From Candidatus Woesearchaeota archaeon (lineage in GTDB: Archaea > Nanobdellota > Nanobdellia > Woesearchaeales > JAFGLG01): a DNA stretch of 64,000 nucleotides. Each line of letters opens with the position of its first letter. Position 1 is the stretch's first letter. The DNA lies in the NCBI GenBank assembly GCA_016928155.1, contig JAFGLG010000004.1, positions 3,204-67,203 on the forward strand, in the 5' to 3' direction. A program made the position numbers and the translations under genes. Below the pieces are notes generated by a model, which saw only the letters and a list, made by a program, of their open reading frames with translations, did no database searches and had not been told where the DNA came from. Below, piece by piece: positions 34,808 through 43,933 of the stretch.

Positions 34808-37800
34808 TTGATACTTATCAGGCCATTGTTTGTCTTATTGTTCGGGATTCTCATAGCATTGGCCATGTTCTCGCCTCTGTTCAGCAGTCCGACTGGCATG
34901 GGTTTTGGGATTATGCCTGTAACTGAGGATTCAACAGATGATATTGCAGTTTCAGATGATTTATTCTTGAACAGCACAGGAGAAAACAACACAGAACCTG
35001 ATAGGCCAGATGGATCCGATGTGGATATGGCAGCAAAGCTGTCAGATGATGATCTGACAGATGAAGAACTTGGAGGACAAGAGACTGGAGTTGAGCAGGA
35101 AGAAGTATCATCCCTCACTTTTGTTCATCAAGGGTTCGGTGTCATGGATCTTCCCACACATTCTGCACCTTTGCTAAAATCCCAGTACAGCACAAACCAT
35201 ACTGACGAATACCTGATATGCTACAATCAGTCGACAGATGATTCTGACGGGAACAATGTAACAAATATCTATAATTTTATGCTTCATGACAAAAGCCTCT
35301 TCTCATTGATCATGCCTTTTGACACTAATTCCACTACTAACACAAGAGATTATTCCCCTTATGGGAATGATGGAACATTAGGCTCAGGCAGCAATGCTCC
35401 TGAATGGATTGAAGCTGGTTTTGTTGGCGGAGCTTACAGGTTTGATGGCAATGATTATATCAATCTTACAGGCTCTATTCCGGCTCTTGAAGGTGAGAGC
35501 TTCACTATCGAGGTTTGGGTGAATGGGAGTGATTGGAATTGCCCGACGAGCTGGTGTCCGATTGTCACCCAGATAGGCCCGGGTTATGAAGGGTACTCAT
35601 TATACATTTATTTTGATGGATCACATGGATATCCATCATTCTTTGCATATGACGGGGTGGACTCTGCATCAATCAGTTCCTCTATATCTATCGCGACAGG
35701 TGGCTGGCACCATCTGGCTGCTTTGGGAGACGGATCCAATATCACTCTTTTTGTGGATGGACAGCTGGAAGCATCCGATGTCTATCCGGGTTCAGGCTGG
35801 TCAGCCACGCCATCAATAGGTTATGATCCGGTGTCTCCAGAGTATTTTAGGGGATCGATCGATGAGGTCAGGGTATGGGACCGCCCCCTGAGCAGTGAGC
35901 AGATTTCTGAGAATTACAATAGCGGCTCTGGCAGGTTTGACAGGATAGTTGCAGAAGAGACTGAAGTGGGAGATATCTGGACATGCAATGTCACGCCGAA
36001 TGATGATACTGGTGACGGCACGACTCTCACGAGCAATTCAGTGACCATAACACAGATCCCTTGCTTGAATATAAGCGGGGATGATATCATAATAGCAAGA
36101 AGCAGTACCCTCTGCAGCGCTGAATATCATATCGATGATTCGGACAGCAATGGGGCCGTGCATGTTGGCGCAGACAATATTGAGATTGACTGCAATGGTT
36201 CGAGACTGATTGGGAGCGATTCAGGATTGGGTTTCAACATATCTGATTTCGAGAATGTGACAATTAGGGATTGCATCATTGCAAACTATTCATGGGATAT
36301 CTTCTCAGAGAATTCGAGCAATCTTGTTATTATGCATTCAAGGCTTAATGGATCGGTCTTTGTCAACTGGACTGAGGGCTCGACATTGGATCTTATCAAC
36401 ACATCGTCAAAGACAAATAGTGTGAACGGAAACGCTGTGCTCAATAAGACCTGGTACTACCAGACATATGTGTCCCATTATGGAACTCCCCTACCAGGAG
36501 CCTCGGCAAATATCAGTGATATAGATAGTGTCATGATAGCCTCTGACATCACAGACATCACTGGTTACACCGCTGCAAGGACTCTGAGTGAATATGTGCA
36601 GGATTCTGTCTCCATAAAATATTACAGCAATTATTCGGTGAATATCAGTTTTGGAGAGAATCTTGTCCTGGGTGATGAATTCAACATGACACATAATCAC
36701 GTGCATTCTGTCGATATCCCGTGTATTTATCCTTTTGATGGGCTGATAATCAATTCAGATACATTGCTTTGTTCCGGATCATATGACCTCGCTGATACAG
36801 GGAACAATGGTTTGGTAATAATGAACAGGAGTAATATCATATTGGACTGCAATGGCTCCTCTTTCAGGGGTACAGATTCAGGTTATGCGATATATTCTTA
36901 CAGGAAAAACAGCACTGTCATCAGGAACTGCATCCTGAGGGATTATGATTATGGGGTCTATATCAATGGAGGATCCGGGATAAAAATTGAGAACATGACT
37001 TCTTATGATAATTACTATTATGGTTATTACCTGAATAATTTGCAGAACATCTCAGTGAGTGATTCGATCGCTTCAGGCAACAGGGTCTGGGGATTCAGGT
37101 TTAATAATATCGATGATGGTGTTTTCACTAATCTCAATGCGACTGGAAGCAATGTCTTTGGATTTAGTTTTGAACAGTGTGATAATAATCTTATAAGTCA
37201 CTGCAAAGCATATGATAATGACAATAGCGGTTTCCATATTTGGTATAGCAATAATAACAATATCACGAATTGCAGGTCATTTGGCAATATTGATGGCCAA
37301 CAATTTGATCTCTCCTATTCTTCAAACAATACATTATCATATTCCACTGCAGTTGGTAATGGGGGGTTGTTCTCTTCAGGTGTATATATAAACACCCCGA
37401 ATTTCGGTCCGCATGGAGGCAATACTGTTTACAGATGCAATATCAGTAATGCAGCCAGGGGCATTGTTCTTGCCAATAATATCATCGACAATAAGATCAT
37501 CAGCTGTAATGTTTTTGGTAATAGTCGTCATGGGATTGAGATAAGCAGGACAAACCATACGCAGATAATAAATGCATCTTCTTATGGGAATGGGATGAAT
37601 GGCCTTTATTCTTCAGGATATAATCTGACCGTGATAGATTCTGGATTCAGGGACAACAGTGATAATGGGATGTATTTCGCAAATGCTGATCAGGGCCATA
37701 TCTCCAATTCGGATGCATGCAGCAATCTTGACGATGGTATCCGGGTATACAGGTCAAAAAATATGACATTCACAGATGTCACAACCGATAATAACAATAA

Positions 37801-38899
37801 TGGATTTTATGTCATGGATTTATCTGCTGATATCAATATAACGAATTCCTCAATCAGCAATAATACACTGTATGGGATCTGGTTCCGGAATAGTTCAGAC
37901 AATAATATCTATTCCAATCATTTCATAAACAACACAATACAGGCATCATCAGACAACATCACAAACCGATTTTATGAGAACTCCACAGGAACCCCGAGAG
38001 GCAACTATTGGGATGACATATTCGAGAATGATATTCTCATATCAGATATGGACCATGATGGCTTCGGTGATTCAGGCGATGAGTATCCTTATAATGGGAC
38101 AAACAGGGGTGAGGTTTCAGGATTGGTCAATGATTATGGTCCGATGATTGGGGTGAGCAGCTACTGCGGGGACAATGTATGTGATCCTGATGAATCCTGC
38201 AGCTCCTGCCCTGAAGACTGCGGGAAATGCCCTACAGGAGGCTCTCCGATCGTCCTCAAAGGTCCGGGCACTTATTTTCCATGGTGCGGCGATAATATCT
38301 GTAATGATGGTGAGACATGTGCCATCTGCCCGCAGGACTGCGGCAATTGCAATGATGGTGATGGGGGAGGAGGTTATATAGAGATATGCGGGAATAACCT
38401 ATGCGGCAACAGCGAGCACTGCGGTAATTGCCCGGCGGATTGCGGAGAATGCATCCTTCCCAAGATCAGGATAATATCTCCGGAAAAGGCCTTTGTTAAG
38501 GATGTCTTTGAGATAAGAGTGGTGGACATGTCAGACATGCCGGTGCCTTATGCTGAGGTGACTGCTGTGTATGAATCAGGTGCAAGCGAAAGATTCACAG
38601 TGAACAATAATGGCATCTATTATTTTGAGGCAAAGGAATCAGGCCTGGTCCTTTTCAATGCATTCAAGACAGGATATCAGGCTGCAAAGATGGACATAGG
38701 CATAGAGGATATCCAGAAACCTGTGATTATCCCTCCTACATTCTACGAGAAGGTATCAGCCATAAATTGGTGGTTCCTTATCCTTGTAGTGTTTCTGATT
38801 GTCGGGAATATCAGCTATTACATATACAGCTACAGGCAGAGAGCCACAGATGAGATAGAAAGGATTGAGAAAAAACTTGAGGAGCTGAGCAGGGAATGA
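34808..38899 (+). CDS. Anchored surface protein: LamG plus beta-helix modules, 1,363 residues
   Basis: The TTG start follows a strong GAGGGGAGTG ribosome-binding site; the next ATG would cut the signal sequence (PLFVLLFGILIALAMF). A LamG/concanavalin-like domain at residues about 170-374 (SFTIEVWVNGSDW, WHHLAALGDGSNITLFVDG, GSIDEVRVWDRPLS) may bind sugars. A short beta-helix cap, a beta-sandwich insert (about 537-637) and a beta-helix module (about 637-1114) closed by GNYWDDIFEND follow. Three CGDNxCxxxExCxxCPxDCG repeats, a beta-sandwich domain, a transmembrane helix and the tail YIYSYRQRATDEIERIEKKL end it. The last third is clearly homologous to the upstream giant protein. Its stop overlaps the AbrB-like gene. 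Confidence 0.85.
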   Translation: MILIRPLFVLLFGILIALAMFSPLFSSPTGMGFGIMPVTEDSTDDIAVSDDLFLNSTGENNTEPDRPDGSDVDMAAKLSDDDLTDEELGGQETGVEQEEVSSLTFVHQGFGVMDLPTHSAPLLKSQYSTNHTDEYLICYNQSTDDSDGNNVTNIYNFMLHDKSLFSLIMPFDTNSTTNTRDYSPYGNDGTLGSGSNAPEWIEAGFVGGAYRFDGNDYINLTGSIPALEGESFTIEVWVNGSDWNCPTSWCPIVTQIGPGYEGYSLYIYFDGSHGYPSFFAYDGVDSASISSSISIATGGWHHLAALGDGSNITLFVDGQLEASDVYPGSGWSATPSIGYDPVSPEYFRGSIDEVRVWDRPLSSEQISENYNSGSGRFDRIVAEETEVGDIWTCNVTPNDDTGDGTTLTSNSVTITQIPCLNISGDDIIIARSSTLCSAEYHIDDSDSNGAVHVGADNIEIDCNGSRLIGSDSGLGFNISDFENVTIRDCIIANYSWDIFSENSSNLVIMHSRLNGSVFVNWTEGSTLDLINTSSKTNSVNGNAVLNKTWYYQTYVSHYGTPLPGASANISDIDSVMIASDITDITGYTAARTLSEYVQDSVSIKYYSNYSVNISFGENLVLGDEFNMTHNHVHSVDIPCIYPFDGLIINSDTLLCSGSYDLADTGNNGLVIMNRSNIILDCNGSSFRGTDSGYAIYSYRKNSTVIRNCILRDYDYGVYINGGSGIKIENMTSYDNYYYGYYLNNLQNISVSDSIASGNRVWGFRFNNIDDGVFTNLNATGSNVFGFSFEQCDNNLISHCKAYDNDNSGFHIWYSNNNNITNCRSFGNIDGQQFDLSYSSNNTLSYSTAVGNGGLFSSGVYINTPNFGPHGGNTVYRCNISNAARGIVLANNIIDNKIISCNVFGNSRHGIEISRTNHTQIINASSYGNGMNGLYSSGYNLTVIDSGFRDNSDNGMYFANADQGHISNSDACSNLDDGIRVYRSKNMTFTDVTTDNNNNGFYVMDLSADINITNSSISNNTLYGIWFRNSSDNNIYSNHFINNTIQASSDNITNRFYENSTGTPRGNYWDDIFENDILISDMDHDGFGDSGDEYPYNGTNRGEVSGLVNDYGPMIGVSSYCGDNVCDPDESCSSCPEDCGKCPTGGSPIVLKGPGTYFPWCGDNICNDGETCAICPQDCGNCNDGDGGGGYIEICGNNLCGNSEHCGNCPADCGECILPKIRIISPEKAFVKDVFEIRVVDMSDMPVPYAEVTAVYESGASERFTVNNNGIYYFEAKESGLVLFNAFKTGYQAAKMDIGIEDIQKPVIIPPTFYEKVSAINWWFLILVVFLIVGNISYYIYSYRQRATDEIERIEKKLEELSRE

Positions 38900-39090
38900 C
38901 ATCGATAAAAAGGAAGCTTTACAGGAGAGGATCCAGCTTTGAGACAACCATACCCATGCCTCTTCTGTTCGCCCTGGACAGGGATAAGAAACATAATGTC
39001 ATATTCAATTATGAGAAAGAGACCAATCGATGGTACCTCGAGTTTGAGACCTCAGATAAGAGGCCTAAGAAGGATAAGGAGAAAAAATGA
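38896..39090 (+). CDS. AbrB/SpoVT-like small DNA-binding protein
   Basis: The 64-residue protein MTSIKRKLYRRGSSFETTIP followed by MPLLFALD matches the swapped-hairpin AbrB pattern (a basic strand, then an ETTIP-type loop and a leucine-rich helix). A second strand pair NVIFNYEKETNRWYLEFE and a lysine-rich tail follow. It overlaps the surface-protein stop and the MazG start by 4 bases each, so it is translationally coupled to both. Such proteins usually repress their own operon. Confidence 0.7.
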   Translation: MTSIKRKLYRRGSSFETTIPMPLLFALDRDKKHNVIFNYEKETNRWYLEFETSDKRPKKDKEKK

Positions 39091-39470
39091 AGGAATTCCA
39101 GGAATTGTTGGATGTTGTAGAGAAGCTTCATGGCCCTGATGGCTGTGAATGGGACAAGAGACAGACATTAGAGTCATTCTATCCTTTCATCCTTGAGGAG
39201 GCAGAAGAGGTCGTGGAAGCCATCGGTAAGGAGGATCCTGAAGCGATGAAAGAGGAGCTCGGTGATCTTCTCTGGAACATACTTTTCGCCTGCAAGCTTG
39301 CCCAGAAGCAGGATCTCTTCAGTATTGAGGATGTTCTGATAGCTTCGAGAGACAAGATGATCAGGCGCCACCCTCATGTATTCAGCGATGAGAAGACAAA
39401 GGATATTGATAAGATAAAGGAGAGGTGGCAGGAGATTAAGAAGGAGGAAAAATGGAAGAGAAAAAATTGA
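39087..39470 (+). CDS. mazG: MazG-type nucleotide pyrophosphohydrolase
   Basis: The 127-residue all-alpha NTP pyrophosphatase has the metal-binding ILEEAEEVVEAI and KEELGDLLWNIL helices (E-x-x-E...E-x-x-D), and the MIRRHPHVF motif near residue 92. It hydrolyses abnormal or surplus NTPs. It is a single-domain form, half the size of E. coli MazG. It overlaps the AbrB-like gene by 4 bases and the nuclease gene by 19. Confidence 0.93.
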   Translation: MKEFQELLDVVEKLHGPDGCEWDKRQTLESFYPFILEEAEEVVEAIGKEDPEAMKEELGDLLWNILFACKLAQKQDLFSIEDVLIASRDKMIRRHPHVFSDEKTKDIDKIKERWQEIKKEEKWKRKN

Positions 39471-40726
39471 GGATTACATTTCATGGGGCTGCACAGGAAG
39501 TAGGAAGGTCTTGCATTGAGGTTGCATCAGACAACTATCGCATCATCTTTGATGCAGGCATCAAGTTCGGCGAGGAAGGCACAGAATATCCTGTGAAGAT
39601 GAAGGATGTAGACAAGATTGATGCAGTGTTCGTGAGCCATGCTCATCTCGACCACACTGGATATCTTCCGCATCTTATGAAGGCAGGACTTGACTGCCCA
39701 GTATATATGACGCATGGCACAAGGGTTCTCACAAAGATATTGCTTAAGGATTCATATGGCATTGATCTGCTGAAGAACCAGCTTCAGTATCACAAGGCTG
39801 ATATGAAGCGGGTATTTTCCAGGACAAAGATTCTCGATTATGGAAGGGAAGAGCTGCAGGAAAGCATGAGGTTCAGGATGGATAGTGCGGGCCATATCCC
39901 TGGCAGTGCTATCACGACAGTTGATATGGATGGCAGGAAGATAATGTACACAGGTGACATCAGGCTGAGCGATACTCTTCTGCTGGAGAAGGCGAATGTG
40001 CAGGGCAGTCCTGATGTCCTCATCTGCGAGACGACTTATGGGAACAAGTTGCAGAATGACAGGCAGGGCGAGATCAGGGAATTCATCCAGGCGATCAGGA
40101 AGACTTTAAAGGATGGCGGTTCAGTGATAATCCCTGTCTTTGCAGTCGGCAGGGCTCAGGAAGTGATCATGATGATCTATGATAAGTTCAATGTGCCGGT
40201 CTACATGGACGGCATGGGGATTGAGGTGTGCGAGAAGATGCTGGCAATGCCTGAATTTGTCAGGGACAAGAGCCTTCTCAAGACCGCTTTCAGCAGAGTG
40301 AAGGTCATCAAGAGCTGGAAGGATAGGAAGGATGTCATGAAGGAGAAGGCAATATTCGTGACAACATCGGGGATGCTCACCGGTGGCCCTGTGATAGAAT
40401 ATCTCAAGCATCATTACTTTGACGAGCGCACAGCCATCTTCCTCACAGGCTACCAGGTTGAAGGCACTAATGGGAGGACATTGCTTGAAGAGGGAAAGGT
40501 CTCTCTTGATGGCATGACTGTTAAGGTGAAATGCAAAGTGAGGAAATTTGATTTTTCAGCCCATGCTGACTCAAAGGCATTGAAGGATATGATACTGAAA
40601 TTGAGGCCGAAACACCTCTGCCTCGTCCATGGCGAGCCGGAATCTGGCCAGGCAATCAAGGATTTTGCAGAGAAGAGAGGGATGAAAGTGTATCTCCAGA
40701 AACCAGGAGACACGATAAGGATATAG
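39452..40726 (+). CDS. Beta-CASP metallo-beta-lactamase ribonuclease (aCPSF/RNase J class)
   Basis: The 424-residue RNase has the metallo-beta-lactamase motifs: HAHLDHTGYLP near residue 62, DSAGHIPGSAI near 145, and MYTGDIRLSDTLL near 166. The beta-CASP motifs are ICETTYGN, GRAQEV, TTSGMLTGGP and the final FSAHADSK and VHGEPES histidines. It lacks the N-terminal KH domains of aCPSF1, so it belongs to the shorter aCPSF2/aRNase J group used in RNA processing and decay. AAGGAGGA precedes the ATG inside mazG. Confidence 0.93.
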   Translation: MEEKKLRITFHGAAQEVGRSCIEVASDNYRIIFDAGIKFGEEGTEYPVKMKDVDKIDAVFVSHAHLDHTGYLPHLMKAGLDCPVYMTHGTRVLTKILLKDSYGIDLLKNQLQYHKADMKRVFSRTKILDYGREELQESMRFRMDSAGHIPGSAITTVDMDGRKIMYTGDIRLSDTLLLEKANVQGSPDVLICETTYGNKLQNDRQGEIREFIQAIRKTLKDGGSVIIPVFAVGRAQEVIMMIYDKFNVPVYMDGMGIEVCEKMLAMPEFVRDKSLLKTAFSRVKVIKSWKDRKDVMKEKAIFVTTSGMLTGGPVIEYLKHHYFDERTAIFLTGYQVEGTNGRTLLEEGKVSLDGMTVKVKCKVRKFDFSAHADSKALKDMILKLRPKHLCLVHGEPESGQAIKDFAEKRGMKVYLQKPGDTIRI

Positions 40727-40734
40727 AGGTGATC

Positions 40735-41088
40735 ATGATGCTGAAGGAGATAAAGAGGATTTTTGAGAAGAGGAAGCAGAACCTCCAGAAGAGGCTCTCT
40801 AATAGGATCAGCCCAAAGGATAAGTTCAAGACAGAGGGGGCGATTGAGGAGATTGATATGTTCATCTCTACCCTGGATCACTTCCATGATTACTTGTCGA
40901 AGCAGAAGCTTCTTTCTGATCATCTTGATGATTATCACGAGAAGTCAGGCATTAAGGAGATTTTCAGGAAGCTCATGAGGGAGAAGCAGGACAGGTATGA
41001 CAATATCAAGAAAGGCCTGCCCCATACCAAGCTGACTGATATTGACACATCGATTGATATACCCGAGCCGGAAGAGGTAAGAAAATGA
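40735..41088 (+). CDS. Small basic helical protein of unknown function
   Basis: The 117-residue protein is rich in Lys, Arg, Asp and Glu. It looks like two or three helices (EIKRIFEKRKQNLQKRLSNR; DMFISTLDHFHDYLSKQKLL) with a proline-ended tail PEPEEVRK. The ATG follows GAGGTGATC just after the nuclease stop, and its end overlaps the P-ATPase start by 4 bases. Coupling to the nuclease and ATPase shows that it is a real gene. I do not recognise the family. Confidence 0.6.
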   Translation: MMLKEIKRIFEKRKQNLQKRLSNRISPKDKFKTEGAIEEIDMFISTLDHFHDYLSKQKLLSDHLDDYHEKSGIKEIFRKLMREKQDRYDNIKKGLPHTKLTDIDTSIDIPEPEEVRK

Positions 41089-43715
41089 GATACTATGCCC
41101 AAGAGATTGATAAGGTCTATGACGACCTGAAGACTGGTGAGCATGGGCTTAAATCCCTGGATGTCCAGCAGAGGCTCCAGAAGCACGGCCCCAATGAGAT
41201 TAAGGAGACCAAGAAGATATCTCCTGTTAAGATATTCTTGGATCAGTTCATGGATTTCATCATATGGATCCTTATTGGTGCAACAATAATCTCGTTTGTC
41301 ATTGGTGAGACTGTTGATGCTATTGTCATACTTATCATCCTGATAATCAATGCCATCCTTGGTTTTGTCCAGGAATACAAGGCAGAGAAGGCCATTGAAG
41401 CCCTCAAGAAGCTGACGAGCCTGAAGGCGACTGTATTGAGGGATGGGAAAGAGGTCCAGGTCGGCACAAAGGATCTTGTTCCTGGTGATATCATAATCCT
41501 GGAAGAGGGCTCTAAGGTCCCTGCAGACGCAAGGCTGGTTTCATTGGCGAACATGGAGATTGATGAATCTGCGCTCACAGGAGAATCGACTCCTGTGACA
41601 AAATATATCAGGACTCTGGATGAGAAGACTGCTCTTGCTGAGCGCATCAATATGATCTTCTCTGGCACTATTGTCACCAAAGGGAAAGGGAAAGCAGTTG
41701 TCACAGGCACTGGCATGGAGACAGAGATAGGCAGGATTGCGAAGATGATACAGGAGACTGATGATAAGCAGACGCCTCTCCAGATGAAATTGGACAGGTT
41801 CGGCAAGATGCTGGGCTATCTCGTCCTTGCCATATGTTTTGTCGTCTTCATAATAGGCTATCTGTCAGGTGAAGGCACCTTGATGGAGGTGTTCCTGGCT
41901 GCTGTGGCTCTTGCTGTGGCTGCTGTTCCTGAAGGCCTGCCTGCAGTTGTCACCATCTCGCTTGGGTTGGGTGTCCAGAGGATGGTGAAGAAGAAGGCCT
42001 TGGTGAGGAAGCTTGCGAGTGTCGAGACTCTTGGCAGCACGACTGTGATCTGCACTGATAAGACCGGCACTCTCACTCTCAACAAGATGACTGTTGAGAA
42101 GATGTATGTCAATGATAGGATAATTGATGTCTCAGGCCTTGGCTATTCCACAGAAGGGAAATTTTCTGTGGACGGCAAGGAGGCTGATCATAAGGTGATT
42201 GAGCTTATTCTGAGCATCGGCGCATTGTGCAATGACGCATCCATCCAGGGTGATCAGCAGATTGGTGACCCGACTGAGGTTGCTCTCATCGTATCTGCGG
42301 CTAAGGCTGGCATTTTCAAGGATGCATTGAACGCCCAGTATCCCAGGAAGGATGAGCTTCCTTTTGATTCTGTTAGGAAGATAATGACTACTGAGCATGA
42401 GATAAAGGGTGCTCGATATGCTTATACTAAAGGGGCCCCCGATGAGCTGCTCAAGAGATGCGCCTACATCCTGAAGGATGGTACTGAGATGAGGATAAGC
42501 GAAGCAGACAAGCAGAGAATCCTTGGCATGAATGAGCAGTTTGCCAACAAGGCATTGAGGGTGCTCGGCTTTGCTTACAAGAAGCTCACAGGTGATCTCA
42601 ACGAGCAGAGCCTTACTTTTGTCGGCCTTCAGGGCATGATCGACTTGCCCAGGGAAGAGGCAAAGCAGGCGATTGGGAGATGCGCTACTGCCGGCATCAA
42701 GGTTGTCATGATAACAGGTGATCATGTCCTCACTGCAAAGGCTGTTGCTGAGAAGCTCGGCCTGAAGGGGAAGGCGATGACAGGGCATGATATCGATGCT
42801 TCTGCTAACATCGATGATTTTGTTGAAGATGTCAATATCTATGCGAGAGTGTCTCCGAAGCACAAGGTCAGGATTGTTGAAGCCTTGCAGCGCAAGGGGC
42901 ATATTGTCGCGATGACAGGTGATGGTGTCAATGATGCGCCTGCCCTGAAGATGGCGGATATAGGCGTTTGCGTCGGTTCTGGCACTGATGTGGCTAAAGA
43001 GGCTTCTAAGATGGTTCTCATGGATGACAATTTCGCTTCGATTGTGAATGCTGTAGAGGAGGGCAGGAACATCTATGATAATATCAAGAAATCCATCTTT
43101 TATCTTCTGTCCTGCAACACAGGTGAGGTTCTCACGATTTTCGTCGCCATCCTGATGAAATTCTCTCTCCCTTTGCTGGCCATCCAGATACTCTGGATGA
43201 ATCTTGTGACAGATGGCCTGCCGGCATTGGCGCTGGCTGTGGATCCTCCGGCTGAGGATATCATGAAGAGGAAGCCGAGGAATCCGAAGGAGTACATAAT
43301 CACGAGGATGAATGGGATCTTCCTGGTCATTGTCGGCGTTGTGATGATGATAGGGACATTGTATGTATTCAGGATGTTCTATGATTCAGGCATGGAGTAT
43401 GCAAGGACAATGGCCTTCACGACAATCGTGTTGTTCCAGATGGTCAACATCTTCAACACAAGGTCTGATCATGAGTCTGCTTTCAGGCATTTCTTCAGGA
43501 ACAGGTGGCTCTGGGGAGCTATTGCAGTCTCACTGCTGCTGCACTTCATGGTCGTCTACAGCCCATTGAGCTCTTATTTCAAGACTGTGCCTCTTGGATT
43601 TGCTGATCTTGGCATCTCTCTTGGGATTGCTGCGAGCCTGTTGGTTGTTGGGGAGATTGTGAAGATGTTCATGAGGAAGTACTCCAACAGGGCAGAAGGG
43701 ACTTATTATTCCTGA
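41085..43715 (+). CDS. P-type ATPase, Ca2+-transporting (P2A) class
   Basis: The 876-residue pump has an N-terminal cation-ATPase domain, the actuator TGES motif near residue 165 and the phosphorylation site ICDKTGTLTLNKMT near 323. The nucleotide-binding KGAPDELLKRC and hinge MTGDGVNDAPALK follow. M4 reads VPEGLPAVVTISLGLGVQRM, M5 NTGEVLTIFVAIL and M6 WMNLVTDGLPALALAVDPP, which carry the calcium-site residues of SERCA/PacL pumps. Ten transmembrane helices fit. It probably exports Ca2+. It is the last gene of the coupled run starting with the surface protein, followed by a T-rich terminator region. Confidence 0.93.
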   Translation: MRYYAQEIDKVYDDLKTGEHGLKSLDVQQRLQKHGPNEIKETKKISPVKIFLDQFMDFIIWILIGATIISFVIGETVDAIVILIILIINAILGFVQEYKAEKAIEALKKLTSLKATVLRDGKEVQVGTKDLVPGDIIILEEGSKVPADARLVSLANMEIDESALTGESTPVTKYIRTLDEKTALAERINMIFSGTIVTKGKGKAVVTGTGMETEIGRIAKMIQETDDKQTPLQMKLDRFGKMLGYLVLAICFVVFIIGYLSGEGTLMEVFLAAVALAVAAVPEGLPAVVTISLGLGVQRMVKKKALVRKLASVETLGSTTVICTDKTGTLTLNKMTVEKMYVNDRIIDVSGLGYSTEGKFSVDGKEADHKVIELILSIGALCNDASIQGDQQIGDPTEVALIVSAAKAGIFKDALNAQYPRKDELPFDSVRKIMTTEHEIKGARYAYTKGAPDELLKRCAYILKDGTEMRISEADKQRILGMNEQFANKALRVLGFAYKKLTGDLNEQSLTFVGLQGMIDLPREEAKQAIGRCATAGIKVVMITGDHVLTAKAVAEKLGLKGKAMTGHDIDASANIDDFVEDVNIYARVSPKHKVRIVEALQRKGHIVAMTGDGVNDAPALKMADIGVCVGSGTDVAKEASKMVLMDDNFASIVNAVEEGRNIYDNIKKSIFYLLSCNTGEVLTIFVAILMKFSLPLLAIQILWMNLVTDGLPALALAVDPPAEDIMKRKPRNPKEYIITRMNGIFLVIVGVVMMIGTLYVFRMFYDSGMEYARTMAFTTIVLFQMVNIFNTRSDHESAFRHFFRNRWLWGAIAVSLLLHFMVVYSPLSSYFKTVPLGFADLGISLGIAASLLVVGEIVKMFMRKYSNRAEGTYYS

Positions 43716-43902
43716 TTTTTTCTTGTTTTTTTATCTTCTTTTTTTATCTTCTTGTCTTACTCTATTCTTCATGTTTTGTTATCTTCTTTTTTCTTCTTGT
43801 CTTATTTTCATTTTTCCCTGTTTAATTATGTTTTTCTTGTTTTGTTATATCTTTCTTGTTTTGTTATATCTTTCATATTTTATTGCATTCTTTCCTGAAA
43901 AG
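43716..43902 (+). terminator. T-rich terminator region after the P-ATPase gene
   Basis: The 190 bases after the stop contain many T runs (up to T7-T8) in short repeats of TTTTTATCTTC and TTTCTTGTTTTGTTATATC. Archaeal transcription ends at such T tracts. A 61-codon open frame here is pure low complexity and not a gene. Confidence 0.65.
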
Positions 43903-43910
43903 ATTTAAAT
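43903..43910 (+). promoter_or_regulatory. TATA box of the elp3 gene
   Basis: ATTTAAAT, preceded by AAAG, lies 24-31 bases upstream of the ATG at 43934. The spacing predicts a leaderless message. Confidence 0.7.
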
Positions 43911-43933
43911 ACACCGCAATTTAACTTATTTAT

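Noticed and set aside
43723-43908. 61-codon open frame with many F, L and C residues
   Set aside because: It is a translation of T-rich repeats downstream of the ATPase stop, without a ribosome-binding site, and is better explained as a terminator region.
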